Shown here: in pieces, positions 33,545 through 41,136 of the stretch
Layout of the letters: each line of letters starts with the position of its first letter
How positions within the stretch are numbered: the stretch's first letter is position 1
Assembly (NCBI RefSeq): GCF_040276085.1
Contig: NZ_JBELOK010000005.1
Location: 1 to 64,000 of the forward strand
Direction: 5' to 3'
Origin: Castellaniella sp040276085
GTDB taxonomy: Bacteria; Pseudomonadota; Gammaproteobacteria; Burkholderiales; Burkholderiaceae_B
Length of the DNA stretch: 64,000 bases
Position numbers and translations under genes: made by a program
Notes under the pieces: model-generated
Seen by the model: only the letters and a program-made list of their open reading frames with translations
Database searches by the model: none
What the model was told of the DNA's origin: nothing

Positions 33545-33775
33545 TTACTGCGTCATCTGAGCCAGGCCGGCCACTCCACAGTAGTAGATCGCACTGCCCA
33601 GCACGACTTGCAGCGGTGAAAGGTCAGGCAAAAGGCCGCCGATGATCGCCAGGGGTATCGAGGCGAAAAATACAAAGGCCAGGGTGCGGTCTGCCCCCTT
33701 GCGCTTCCACTTCTTTAAGGTGTCGTCAAACTGCTCCATGCTGAGCGTGATTCGCTCTGTATCTTGCGATGCCAT
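33545..33775 (-). CDS. Small membrane protein downstream of the repressor
   Basis: 76 residues from ATG 33775 (MASQDTERITLSMEQF). A charged N-terminal half is followed by two hydrophobic helices (LAFVFFASIPLAIIGGLL and VVLGSAIYYCGVAGLA). It is cotranscribed with the repressor in a lysogen, a place where phages often keep superinfection-exclusion genes; that role is only a suggestion. Confidence 0.65.
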   Translation of the reverse strand: MASQDTERITLSMEQFDDTLKKWKRKGADRTLAFVFFASIPLAIIGGLLPDLSPLQVVLGSAIYYCGVAGLAQMTQ

Positions 33776-33777
33776 GT

Positions 33778-34170
33778 TCACCCCCTCTTGTCGTTGTCAT
33801 CCTTGCAGGCGGCCAGTGTGGCGCGTGCCCACGCTACGGCCTCGGCGCGGCTATGTGTTCCCGCCACTGCCCAGGCCTTTTTTACCAGGTCGAAATCACT
33901 CGCGGGGCCGTGCGGATTCATATTCAAATCCTCCACCAGGTCAGCGTAGTCCAGCCATCCTTCATCCCGACCAAAGGCAGCTTCAATCTTACGCGCAGTT
34001 TGCTTTCGCATGCCACGCGGCTTGCCCGTGCGGCTATCGGCGGCGCCCGAACGCAGGTTCACCCACTGAGCATAGCCCATACCCGCCCGTTTTGCGGCCG
34101 CAACGGGGCCGCCAGCTTCCCTTTCCAGCAGGGTCATCGCCTTACGGCGCGCCTCGTCAATATCAGCCAT
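33778..34170 (-). CDS. Putative prophage repressor (CI-like, no peptidase domain)
   Basis: A 130-residue protein transcribed from between the two operator blocks. Residues 15-65 (AAAKRAGMGYAQWVNLRSGAADSRTGKP then RKQTARKIEAAFG) fit a lambda-repressor-type helix-turn-helix with an insertion. No S24 peptidase domain follows, so induction would not be by RecA-stimulated self-cleavage. A strong ribosome site (AAAGGAG) precedes the ATG. Position and operators support a repressor role. Confidence 0.65.
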   Translation of the reverse strand: MADIDEARRKAMTLLEREAGGPVAAAKRAGMGYAQWVNLRSGAADSRTGKPRGMRKQTARKIEAAFGRDEGWLDYADLVEDLNMNPHGPASDFDLVKKAWAVAGTHSRAEAVAWARATLAACKDDNDKRG

Positions 34171-34205
34171 AGAGTCTCCTTTAGCAAAACGCGAACAGTA
34201 TAAAC

Positions 34206-34247
34206 TTGCGTTACGCTATTGACTAGATGTTTGCGTTACGCTAATTT
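34206..34247 (+). promoter_or_regulatory. Rightward early promoter PR with two operators
   Basis: TTGACT (34219-34224) and TAATTT (34242-34247) are 17 bases apart. Operators TTGCGTTACGCTA at 34206-34218 and 34231-34243 lie 25 bp apart, one just before the -35 and one over the -10. Same layout as PL, in inverted orientation. Confidence 0.85.
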
Positions 34248-34278
34248 GGCGGCTTGAACACAAGGAATTAGCGAAACC

Positions 34279-34530
34279 ATGAATCTGCGCACCTACCTGA
34301 AACGCAGGGGACGAGGTTCGACCCTCATACTGGCCAAACAGCTGGGCGTGCGGCCCGCCTCCATCAGCCAATGGTGCGCCGGCACGCGCAAGGTGCCGAT
34401 GAAACGGTGCATCGCCATTGAACAGGCCACGGGTGGCGCCGTCACCCGGGCCGACCTTCGCCCCGATGACTGGCCACTGTTGTGGCCAGAATACACGCCG
34501 CCCCGGCAACGTCGGGGGCATGCAGCGTGA
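34279..34530 (+). CDS. Cro/YdaS-type regulator
   Basis: An 83-residue protein with a helix-turn-helix of YdaS/Cro type (TLILAKQLGVRPASISQWCAGTRKVP, later CIAIEQATGGAVTRADLRP). It is the first gene on the rightward early transcript, divergent from the repressor, as Cro is. AAGGA lies 12 bases upstream of the ATG. Confidence 0.8.
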   Translation: MNLRTYLKRRGRGSTLILAKQLGVRPASISQWCAGTRKVPMKRCIAIEQATGGAVTRADLRPDDWPLLWPEYTPPRQRRGHAA

Positions 34531-34597
34531 TGGACACGCTGGCAATCCAATTTGCTGGCCAAGACCTGGTGCGGCGCAACCAACGAAGGAACAAAGC

Positions 34598-34945
34598 ATG
34601 ATGAATTTGGATGAAAAAGACAATGGCCTGGGCTTCCTGTTGAAATGCCCCGTTTGTGGTGGCGGAAATTTTCACCACGGATTGGTCGAAGTATTTACCC
34701 GCCGGGGGCGTGAGGATGTCGCACCTACCCGAATTTCCATCAATCCGGACGGAACCGTTCAGCGAGACGATGACAACTTGGCAGAGAACGCCCGCGATAA
34801 CCCAAGCCCCCGCCGGGACGGTGTGCTGGTGCATCTTGACCCTGAGTGCGGCTGCGGGCGATTCGTCTTACAGATAGTTCAGCACAAAGGAAGCACCTAT
34901 CTGCGTGTGGGGCAATTGACACGTTCAATTAAGTGGTTTGATTGA
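34598..34945 (+). CDS. Hypothetical phage protein with Cys pairs
   Basis: 115 residues from ATG 34598, preceded by GAAGGAA. CPVCGGGNF and ECGCGRF provide paired Cys likely to bind zinc. Function unknown; located between the Cro-like gene and the replication gene. Confidence 0.7.
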   Translation: MMNLDEKDNGLGFLLKCPVCGGGNFHHGLVEVFTRRGREDVAPTRISINPDGTVQRDDDNLAENARDNPSPRRDGVLVHLDPECGCGRFVLQIVQHKGSTYLRVGQLTRSIKWFD

Positions 34946-34961
34946 CGCGAGGACGGCCCCT

Positions 34962-37253
34962 GTGACGGATAATCTGACAGTGCTTCGGCACGATAGCCGC
35001 CTTCTAGCCAAGACCTGGCGCGCAGATGGGCGTATCAGCAACTACGACGACGCCAAGTATTTCAAACATCAATCCGTGCCGCTGACCGGCGTTGCCGACC
35101 TGTCGGCCCAACTCACTCAGCTGCAGGATGACCCCCATGCCTGCGTCATCCGGGGGGTGTACCTGGGCGATGATCATGCAACGGCCGTGGGTGACCCTGA
35201 CTTTAGAGCAGGAACGGTACTGCGGCGCTTGGCGTTCTTCAACGATACGCCCCACCATTGGGTGCTGGTCGAAGTCGATGACTTCGAACCGCTGACGGCT
35301 GACCCCGTGCGCGATCCGGTGCCGGCCATTGATGAATACATTGCCACCTGCCTGCCTGTGTGCTTCCAGGGGGCGGCGTATCACTGGCAGCTGTCGAACA
35401 GCGCGGGCCACGCCACCAAGGGCGGCGTGCTGAAAGTCCATATCTGGTTCTGGCTCACTACCCCCTACACGTCGGCGCAGCTGAAAGCCTGGGCGCGCGC
35501 CCTGTCGGTGGCGTTGGATGACTCGGTGCTGAACCCCGTGCAGGTGCACTACACGGCGGCGCCTGTGTTCGAAGCTGGCGTGGTCGACCCGGTACCGGTG
35601 CGCAGCGGCTTCGTGCCCGGGCTGCTGGACGATGCTGTGGCGCTGGTCATCGATCAGGCCACGCTTGACCAGGCGCAGGCCCTGCGGCCACGCCAGCGCG
35701 GTGACCTGGTGGCCATCAATGATCCAGTGGCCAATCTCCTGATTGATCAGGGGCGCGTCCTGGGTGAATCCCGAGACGGCGGCCTTATCATCACCTGCCC
35801 CTGGGAAGATGAGCATACCAACGACACCACGGGCACCGATTCAACGGTGTGGTTTCCGGCGGGCACCAATGGATATGACCGGGGGCATTTCAAGTGCCTG
35901 CACGTTCACTGCGCTGACCGGCTGGACATCGAGTTTTTCAACGTCATCGGCTATCAGGAAGATGTGCTGGCCGGGTTCGATGTCATCCCGACCATCAAGG
36001 CGGACGGCACGCCGGTTCCACCGCCGCCCCCGGCCTACCAGGGTCGAGACGACAAAAGCGGGAAGATTCCCGCCACCATCACCAACACCGTGCTGGCGTG
36101 CCGCCGGATTGATGAATGTGGTGTTCATTTGGGTTTTGACAATTTCCGCGATGAAATCATGTATGCGCGCGAACAAGACGAGTGGGTACCTTTCAAGGAT
36201 GAGCATTACACACAACTACGCATCACCCTGGAACGGCGCGGCTTCAAGCCTGTGGGACGAGAAATGACGAAGGATGCCGTCCTCGCTGTCGCCAAAGAAA
36301 ACCAATTCGACAGCGCGCAGCTTTGGCTGAATAGCTTGGCGTGGGACGGCCGACGGCGCGTGGACGGCTTCATGGCCCGGTACTTTGGCACCGACGACAC
36401 GCCCTATACACGCGCCGTGGGGGCGTACCTGTGGACGGCGTTGGCCGGGCGGGTGCTGGAACCAGGCATCAAGGCCGATATGGTGCCGGTGCTAGTTGGT
36501 TCGCAAGGGCTGCGCAAATCGGCAGGTGTGGCTGCGATGGTGCCAAGCCACGATTTCTTTACCGAAATCAGCTTCCACGAGAAGGATGCCGACCTGGCTC
36601 GTAAGATGCGCGGCCATCTGTTGGCTGAAATAGGGGAACTGCGTGGTCTTGGTACGCGCGACCTGGAAAGCATCAAGGCGTTCGTCACCCGCACGCACGA
36701 GCATTGGGTACCAAAGTTCTTTGAGTTCACCACCACATTCCCCCGCCGTGTCGTTTTCATTGGCACCACCAACCAGGATGAATTCCTGGCCGATGAAACA
36801 GGGAATCGCCGCTGGTTGCCCGTGCGCGTCAGCGCCGTGGATGCAGCCGGCATCGCCCGCGATTGCCTGCAACTGTGGGCCGAAGCCCGCGAACTGTTCC
36901 TGGTCGGGGGCGTGGCGTTCCAGGATGCTGAACGGCTGGCCGAACAGGTGCATGGTGAACACATGAAAGCTGACCCTTGGGTTGAAATTATTACCAAGTG
37001 GCTGGATACCCCCGACGATTTCGAGTCAGGTGCGACGCCGCGCGCGCGTGAATTTTTGCGCCTTGATGACGTGATGGTGGGGGCGCTTCGAGTGGAACCC
37101 CGCGAATTTGCACGTTTTAACCAACAAGTCGCCAAGTCTATGAAGTTGCTTGGCTTCGTGAAAAAGCAGGTCGGGCCGAAAAGTGCGAGAGGTTCGGGAT
37201 GGGTGCAACAGGTAAAAATGCAACCTATTTCACCAAAAACCCTTGAAAAATAA
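34962..37253 (+). CDS. VapE-type phage replication protein (primase/helicase)
   Basis: A 763-residue protein. The N-terminal 250 residues resemble a primase-like region of large replication proteins, and the C-terminal third is a VapE/DUF5906-type P-loop ATPase: Walker A VGSQGLRKS (about residues 512-520), RDLESIKAFVTR, FIGTTNQDEFLADETGNRRWLPV. Such proteins start or drive phage replication as primase-helicases. A TTG at 34938 is possible, but GTG at 34962 has GAGGA 9 bases upstream and is preferred. Tandem repeats that could be an origin follow the gene. Confidence 0.8.
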   Translation: MTDNLTVLRHDSRLLAKTWRADGRISNYDDAKYFKHQSVPLTGVADLSAQLTQLQDDPHACVIRGVYLGDDHATAVGDPDFRAGTVLRRLAFFNDTPHHWVLVEVDDFEPLTADPVRDPVPAIDEYIATCLPVCFQGAAYHWQLSNSAGHATKGGVLKVHIWFWLTTPYTSAQLKAWARALSVALDDSVLNPVQVHYTAAPVFEAGVVDPVPVRSGFVPGLLDDAVALVIDQATLDQAQALRPRQRGDLVAINDPVANLLIDQGRVLGESRDGGLIITCPWEDEHTNDTTGTDSTVWFPAGTNGYDRGHFKCLHVHCADRLDIEFFNVIGYQEDVLAGFDVIPTIKADGTPVPPPPPAYQGRDDKSGKIPATITNTVLACRRIDECGVHLGFDNFRDEIMYAREQDEWVPFKDEHYTQLRITLERRGFKPVGREMTKDAVLAVAKENQFDSAQLWLNSLAWDGRRRVDGFMARYFGTDDTPYTRAVGAYLWTALAGRVLEPGIKADMVPVLVGSQGLRKSAGVAAMVPSHDFFTEISFHEKDADLARKMRGHLLAEIGELRGLGTRDLESIKAFVTRTHEHWVPKFFEFTTTFPRRVVFIGTTNQDEFLADETGNRRWLPVRVSAVDAAGIARDCLQLWAEARELFLVGGVAFQDAERLAEQVHGEHMKADPWVEIITKWLDTPDDFESGATPRAREFLRLDDVMVGALRVEPREFARFNQQVAKSMKLLGFVKKQVGPKSARGSGWVQQVKMQPISPKTLEK

Positions 37254-37259
37254 GGCTGC

Positions 37260-37392
37260 GAGATAGGTGAGATAGGTGAGATAGGTTATGGGCGCATATA
37301 CATATATATACACGCGCAGGGGTCGCCACCCCCGTGGCATTTATAAGAAAACACCTATCTCACCCTCTCACCCCTCTCACCTGTAATTTTTT
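37260..37392. repeat. Iteron-like tandem repeats with complementary arm (possible origin)
   Basis: GAGATAGGT is repeated three times without spacing (37260-37286). An AT-rich stretch (about 37297-37311) and a GGGGT-CGCC-ACCCC hairpin follow. Then comes a complementary arm (37352-37382, built of ACCTATCTC-like units) and a T-run (37386-37391). The block may be a replication origin next to the replication gene, or a long structured terminator. Confidence 0.5.
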
Positions 37393-37413
37393 GCACGTTA
37401 AGGAGTTTTTGAA

Positions 37414-37644
37414 ATGTCCAAACTTGTCGCCTTGAACGAGAACGGCCGGCGGATAGGTGAGGATCACCCAAACGCCCGGTATACAAACCACGAAATTGAC
37501 CTGGTGCTGACGCTGCGCGACCAGGGCGCCAGCTACGGCGAGATAGCGCGCAAGATGGACATGCCAAAGGCCACGGTGCAGGCAATCTGCAACGGACGTT
37601 CCCGGTCGTGGAGCCTGCGCGGGGTATCAGTCAGCCAGGACTGA
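37414..37644 (+). CDS. Small helix-turn-helix phage protein
   Basis: 76 residues with a resolvase-like helix-turn-helix (TNHEIDLVLTLRDQGASYGEIARKMDMPKATVQAIC). AAGGAG lies 13 bases upstream. Placed just before the terminase and late genes, it could be a late-gene activator or terminase accessory protein; this is inference. Late element A lies in its last codons. Confidence 0.7.
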   Translation: MSKLVALNENGRRIGEDHPNARYTNHEIDLVLTLRDQGASYGEIARKMDMPKATVQAICNGRSRSWSLRGVSVSQD

Positions 37645-37658
37645 CGGGATACAACGGC
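37623..37658 (+). promoter_or_regulatory. Late-promoter-like element A
   Basis: GGTATCAGTCAG, 15 bases, then TACAACGGC; 3 bases later the terS ATG follows (37662). Matches elements B, C and D in the first block (one change region) and exact spacing. GTCAG/CTGAC form a small hairpin inside. Confidence 0.6.
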
Positions 37659-37661
37659 GCC

Positions 37662-38177
37662 ATGGGACGACGAAGCGCTTACACCACCGAACTAGCTGCA
37701 AAAATCTGCGAACGGCTTGCTGCTGGCGAATCGCTGCGGTCTATCTGCCGTGATGACGACATGCCCGCCGATTCAACAGTGCGGCTTTGGGTGGCCGACG
37801 ATGTGGAGGGCTTTTCGGCGCAATACGCGCGGGCGCGAGACACGGGCCTGGATACGATGGCCGATTCCATGCTGGACATCGCCGACGATGGCAGCAATGA
37901 CTGGGTGGAATCCAACGATCCCGACAACCCCGGCTATCGACTCAACGGTGAAAACGTCCAGCGTTCCAAGCTGCGCGTGGATGCCCGCAAGTGGTACCTG
38001 TCGAAGCTGGCGCCGAAGAAGTATGGCGACAAGACCAGCATGGAACTGACGGGCGCCGACGGCGGCCCGCTGCAGATCACGGATACTGAACGTGCGGCCC
38101 GGCTGGCGGCCATCCTGGCTTTGGCCAGGCAGCGCGCGCAGGCGTCGGAAGGCGAAGACCTGGACGGCCTGGTATGA
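37662..38177 (+). CDS. terS: Terminase small subunit
   Basis: 171 residues. A helix-turn-helix at the N terminus (TTELAAKICERLAAGESLRSICRDDDMPADSTVRLW) is typical of phage small terminases that recognise packaging sites; the middle and C terminus form oligomerisation helices. It overlaps terL by 4 bases (ATGA). The ATG at 37662 lacks a Shine-Dalgarno and sits right behind element A. Confidence 0.85.
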   Translation: MGRRSAYTTELAAKICERLAAGESLRSICRDDDMPADSTVRLWVADDVEGFSAQYARARDTGLDTMADSMLDIADDGSNDWVESNDPDNPGYRLNGENVQRSKLRVDARKWYLSKLAPKKYGDKTSMELTGADGGPLQITDTERAARLAAILALARQRAQASEGEDLDGLV

Positions 38178-39778
38178 ACGCCACCGATGATATTGCCAGC
38201 CTGCTGGGGTACCTGACGCCCGAAGAACTGGCCGAAGTCGATGCCTTGCTGGCGTCTGATCCGGCGGTATGGCGCCCGCTTCCAGGCCCGCAGATGATGG
38301 CCTACGAATCCCAGGCCGACATCACGGGCTTTGGCGGCGCGGCGGGTGGCGGCAAGACCGACCTAGCCGTGGGCCTGACGCTGACCGACCATGACCGCAC
38401 GCTGTTCGCGCGTCGTGAAAAGGCGCAGACAGAAGGTTTCGTGCAGCGTATGCAGGAAATCCTGCACACCACCGACGGCTACAACTCACAAAAGGGCTTC
38501 TGGCGCCTGCCCGAAGGCAAGCTGTGTGAACTGGCTGGCCTGGATAACCCCGGCGATGAACGGCGCTGGCAGGGCCGCCCCCACGACTTGAAGGTGTTCG
38601 ATGAAGTCACCGAAATGCGGGAAGGCCAGGTGCGCTTTGTCATGGGCTGGAACCGCACCAACAAGCCGGGCCAGCGTTCGCGCGTGGTGATGACGTTCAA
38701 CCCGCCGACCACTGCGGAAGGCCGCTGGGTCATTGGCTTCTTTGGCCCGTGGCTGGACAAGGGCAATCCGCTGTACCCGACAGCTCCCGGCACGCTGCGC
38801 TACGCGGCCATGGTGCCGGACGGCAACGGCGGTTCCAAGGATGTATGGCTGGACGGCAATGGCCAGCCGCTGACGGCTGAACCGTTCGTGCTGGTCAATG
38901 ACCGCATCACCTACGATTTCGACCCAGCGGCATACCGGCCGGAAGACATCGTGACGCCGAAATCCCGCACCTTCATTCCGGCGAAGGTGACGGATAACCC
39001 GTACTACATGGGCACCGGGTACATGTCCACCCTGCAGGCCATGCCCGAACCGCTGCGCAGCCAGATGTTGTATGGCGACTTCCAGGCGGGCATCAAGGAT
39101 GACCCGTGGCAGGTGGTGCCCACCAAGTGGGTGGAAATCGCCATGGCACGCTGGGCCAGGCCTGCGAAGCTGGCGCCCATGGACAGCCTGGGCGTGGACG
39201 TGGCGCGCGGTGGCCAGGACAAGACTGTGCTGGCCCGCCGGCATGGTATGTGGTTTGATGAAGCGCTGGACTACCCGGGCAGCGACACGCCAGACGGCCC
39301 GACGGTGGCAGGCCTCACCCTGGCCGCCAAGCGTGACGGCGCCGTGATTCACCTGGATGTCATCGGCGTGGGCAGCAGCCCCTACGATTTCCTGCGCGCC
39401 GCGCGCCAGCAGATTGTCGGCGTGAACGTGGCCGAAGGGTCGAACGGTCATGACAAGTCTGGCCGCCTGGGCTTTTTCAACCTGCGCACGGAACTGTGGT
39501 GGCGCATGCGCGAAGCCCTAGACCCGGCCAACAATACCGGCATTTGCCTGCCCAATGATCCCCGCCTGCTGGCCGACCTGACGGCGCCGCGCTGGTCAAT
39601 GTCGGGCATGGTCATCAAGGTGGAAAGCCGGGAAGACATCATCAAGCGTATCGGCCGGTCGCCTGACTTCGGCAGCGCCTACACCCTGGCCCTCATGGAC
39701 ACGCCAAAGCGCGAAGCCTTGCAGGCTGCAGGGCGCCGCAACGACCGGCGCAGCTACGATCCCTACGCCGACCTGTAG
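38174..39778 (+). CDS. terL: Terminase large subunit
   Basis: The 534-residue packaging motor has an ATPase domain with Walker A FGGAAGGGKTD (about residues 52-62), Walker B LKVFDEVTE (139-147) and coupling motif MTFNPP, and a C-terminal RNase H-like nuclease beginning LGVDVARGGQDKT. It pumps DNA into the prohead and cuts the concatemer. Ends in TAG, showing TAG is a normal stop in this phage. Confidence 0.95.
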   Translation: MNATDDIASLLGYLTPEELAEVDALLASDPAVWRPLPGPQMMAYESQADITGFGGAAGGGKTDLAVGLTLTDHDRTLFARREKAQTEGFVQRMQEILHTTDGYNSQKGFWRLPEGKLCELAGLDNPGDERRWQGRPHDLKVFDEVTEMREGQVRFVMGWNRTNKPGQRSRVVMTFNPPTTAEGRWVIGFFGPWLDKGNPLYPTAPGTLRYAAMVPDGNGGSKDVWLDGNGQPLTAEPFVLVNDRITYDFDPAAYRPEDIVTPKSRTFIPAKVTDNPYYMGTGYMSTLQAMPEPLRSQMLYGDFQAGIKDDPWQVVPTKWVEIAMARWARPAKLAPMDSLGVDVARGGQDKTVLARRHGMWFDEALDYPGSDTPDGPTVAGLTLAAKRDGAVIHLDVIGVGSSPYDFLRAARQQIVGVNVAEGSNGHDKSGRLGFFNLRTELWWRMREALDPANNTGICLPNDPRLLADLTAPRWSMSGMVIKVESREDIIKRIGRSPDFGSAYTLALMDTPKREALQAAGRRNDRRSYDPYADL

Positions 39779-39786
39779 CCCGCCAG

Positions 39787-39822
39787 GGTATCAGTGACGG
39801 GCCTGCACGCCTTTACCGTGGC
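39787..39822 (+). promoter_or_regulatory. Late-promoter-like element B
   Basis: GGTATCAGTGAC, 15 bases, then TACCGTGGC; the next ATG (39827) starts 7 bases after TACCGT. GCACGCC and GGCGTGC form a 7-bp hairpin around the second block. Lies in the 48 bases between terL and the acetyltransferase gene. Confidence 0.7.
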
Positions 39823-39826
39823 GTGC

Positions 39827-40288
39827 ATGGAACCCGTCATCGTTCGCCCCGTCACCTTTGCCGACCTGCACGCCAGCCCGCAGTTTGCTGCGCTGGCGGA
39901 CGAGTACACGCAAGAATCTGCAAATCCCGAAATGGGGGCGGTGGTGCCGGACATCGACGCCTACCGGCGTGCGGAAGCTGCGGGCGTGCTGCACTTTGTG
40001 GGCGCGTACCGGGGGGATGACCTGGTGGGCTATGTCGTGGTGGCGGTCAATGCCTCACCCCACTACCAGGGCAAACGTGTTGCCGTGACGGAATCCATCT
40101 TTGTGGCATCGGCGCATCGGCGCACAGGCGCCGGAATGAAGCTGCTGCGCGCTGCCGAAGAGACAGCCCGCGCGGCGGGTGCCGTGGCCCTGGTGGTGTC
40201 GGCCCCCATCGGTGGGCGCTTGGCCCAGGTGCTGCCGCGTTCGGGCTTCCGGGCCACGAATACGTTTTTCTTCCGGGGGCTGGCATGA
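39827..40288 (+). CDS. GNAT acetyltransferase
   Basis: A 153-residue protein with a GNAT fold: acetyl-CoA binding segment SAHRRTGAGMKLLRAAEETA (pattern R/Q-x-x-G-x-G/A) and C-terminal VLPRSGFRATNTFFFRGLA. Podoviruses of several groups carry a GNAT near terminase and portal; the target is unknown. ATG at 39827 is chosen because the upstream GTG at 39794 lies inside element B. No Shine-Dalgarno. Overlaps the next gene by 4 bases. Confidence 0.85.
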   Translation: MEPVIVRPVTFADLHASPQFAALADEYTQESANPEMGAVVPDIDAYRRAEAAGVLHFVGAYRGDDLVGYVVVAVNASPHYQGKRVAVTESIFVASAHRRTGAGMKLLRAAEETARAAGAVALVVSAPIGGRLAQVLPRSGFRATNTFFFRGLA

Positions 40289-40755
40289 CCGCATTGGCCC
40301 CCGTGAAAGGCGCTTCGATTGCCTCCATGTCGCAGGAAGACATCGACAAGGTGCGGCGGCTGGAAGACCACCTGCGGGAATTCGACCAGGTGGAAATCCC
40401 GGTGGAACACACCCTGCACGCCGGCATGTACGCCCGCACCATTTGCATTCCTGCTGGCGTGGTCGCCACGGGCGTGTTGATCAAGATTGCCACCGTGATG
40501 ATTGTCAGCGGCGATTGCACGATGTTCGTGGGCGATGACCGCCTGCATCTGCAGGGCTATCACGTCATCCCGGCCGGCGGGGGGCGCAAGCAAGCATGCT
40601 GGGCGCACACCGATACCTACGTCACGATGCTTTTTGCCAGCGATGCGTCCACGGTGGACAGCGCTGAGTGCCAATTTACTGACGAAACGGACTGCCTGCA
40701 GTCTCGTCAGCTTGAACTTATCCCAGGAGAATCACCATGTCCGGTGTTGCCGTAG
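40285..40755 (+). CDS. Phage protein with cupin-like core
   Basis: 156 residues. The middle (VEHTLHAGMYARTICIPAGVVATG ... MIVSGDCTMFVGDDRLHLQGYHVIPAGGG) reads like a single cupin barrel, but the metal-binding His set is incomplete. Probably a small virion or morphogenesis protein, as it lies between terminase and portal. Confidence 0.6.
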   Translation: MTALAPVKGASIASMSQEDIDKVRRLEDHLREFDQVEIPVEHTLHAGMYARTICIPAGVVATGVLIKIATVMIVSGDCTMFVGDDRLHLQGYHVIPAGGGRKQACWAHTDTYVTMLFASDASTVDSAECQFTDETDCLQSRQLELIPGESPCPVLP

Positions 40756-41135
40756 CGGCTACCGTCGGCGTTGTGGGTGCGACCATGTACATGGGCAACC
40801 AGCAGCGCAAGGCGCAGGAAAGTGCCCAGGATCGTGCGCAGGCCCAGGCTGAACAGCAGGCCCAGCAGGCCCAGGCTGAATCCGAACGTCTGACCAAGCA
40901 ATTCCAGGATCAGACTGCACAGTATCAGCAGCAGGCCAAGGTCATGCAGGATCAGCTGAAAGCCAGCCAGCAGGCCTTCAACGCCTCCAATCAAAAGAAG
41001 CCGAATTCGAACCAGGCGCAGGCCGGCATGTCGCAGGCCGCACGCAGCGGCCAGTCAGGCACCATGCTGACCGGCCCGCAGGGCGTTGACCAGGGCGCCC
41101 TGACGCTGGGCAAGAATACCCTGCTGGGGCAATAA
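40737..41135 (+). CDS. Gln/Ala-rich coiled-coil phage protein
   Basis: 132 residues. A short hydrophobic N terminus (VAVAATVGVVGATMYMG) precedes a long Gln/Ala coiled coil (residues 22-80) and a flexible tail. It shares its first residues with the later internal virion protein at 48695 (both start MSGVAVA). Likely a minor structural or ejection protein. Confidence 0.6.
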   Translation: MSGVAVAATVGVVGATMYMGNQQRKAQESAQDRAQAQAEQQAQQAQAESERLTKQFQDQTAQYQQQAKVMQDQLKASQQAFNASNQKKPNSNQAQAGMSQAARSGQSGTMLTGPQGVDQGALTLGKNTLLGQ

Positions 41136-41136
41136 C

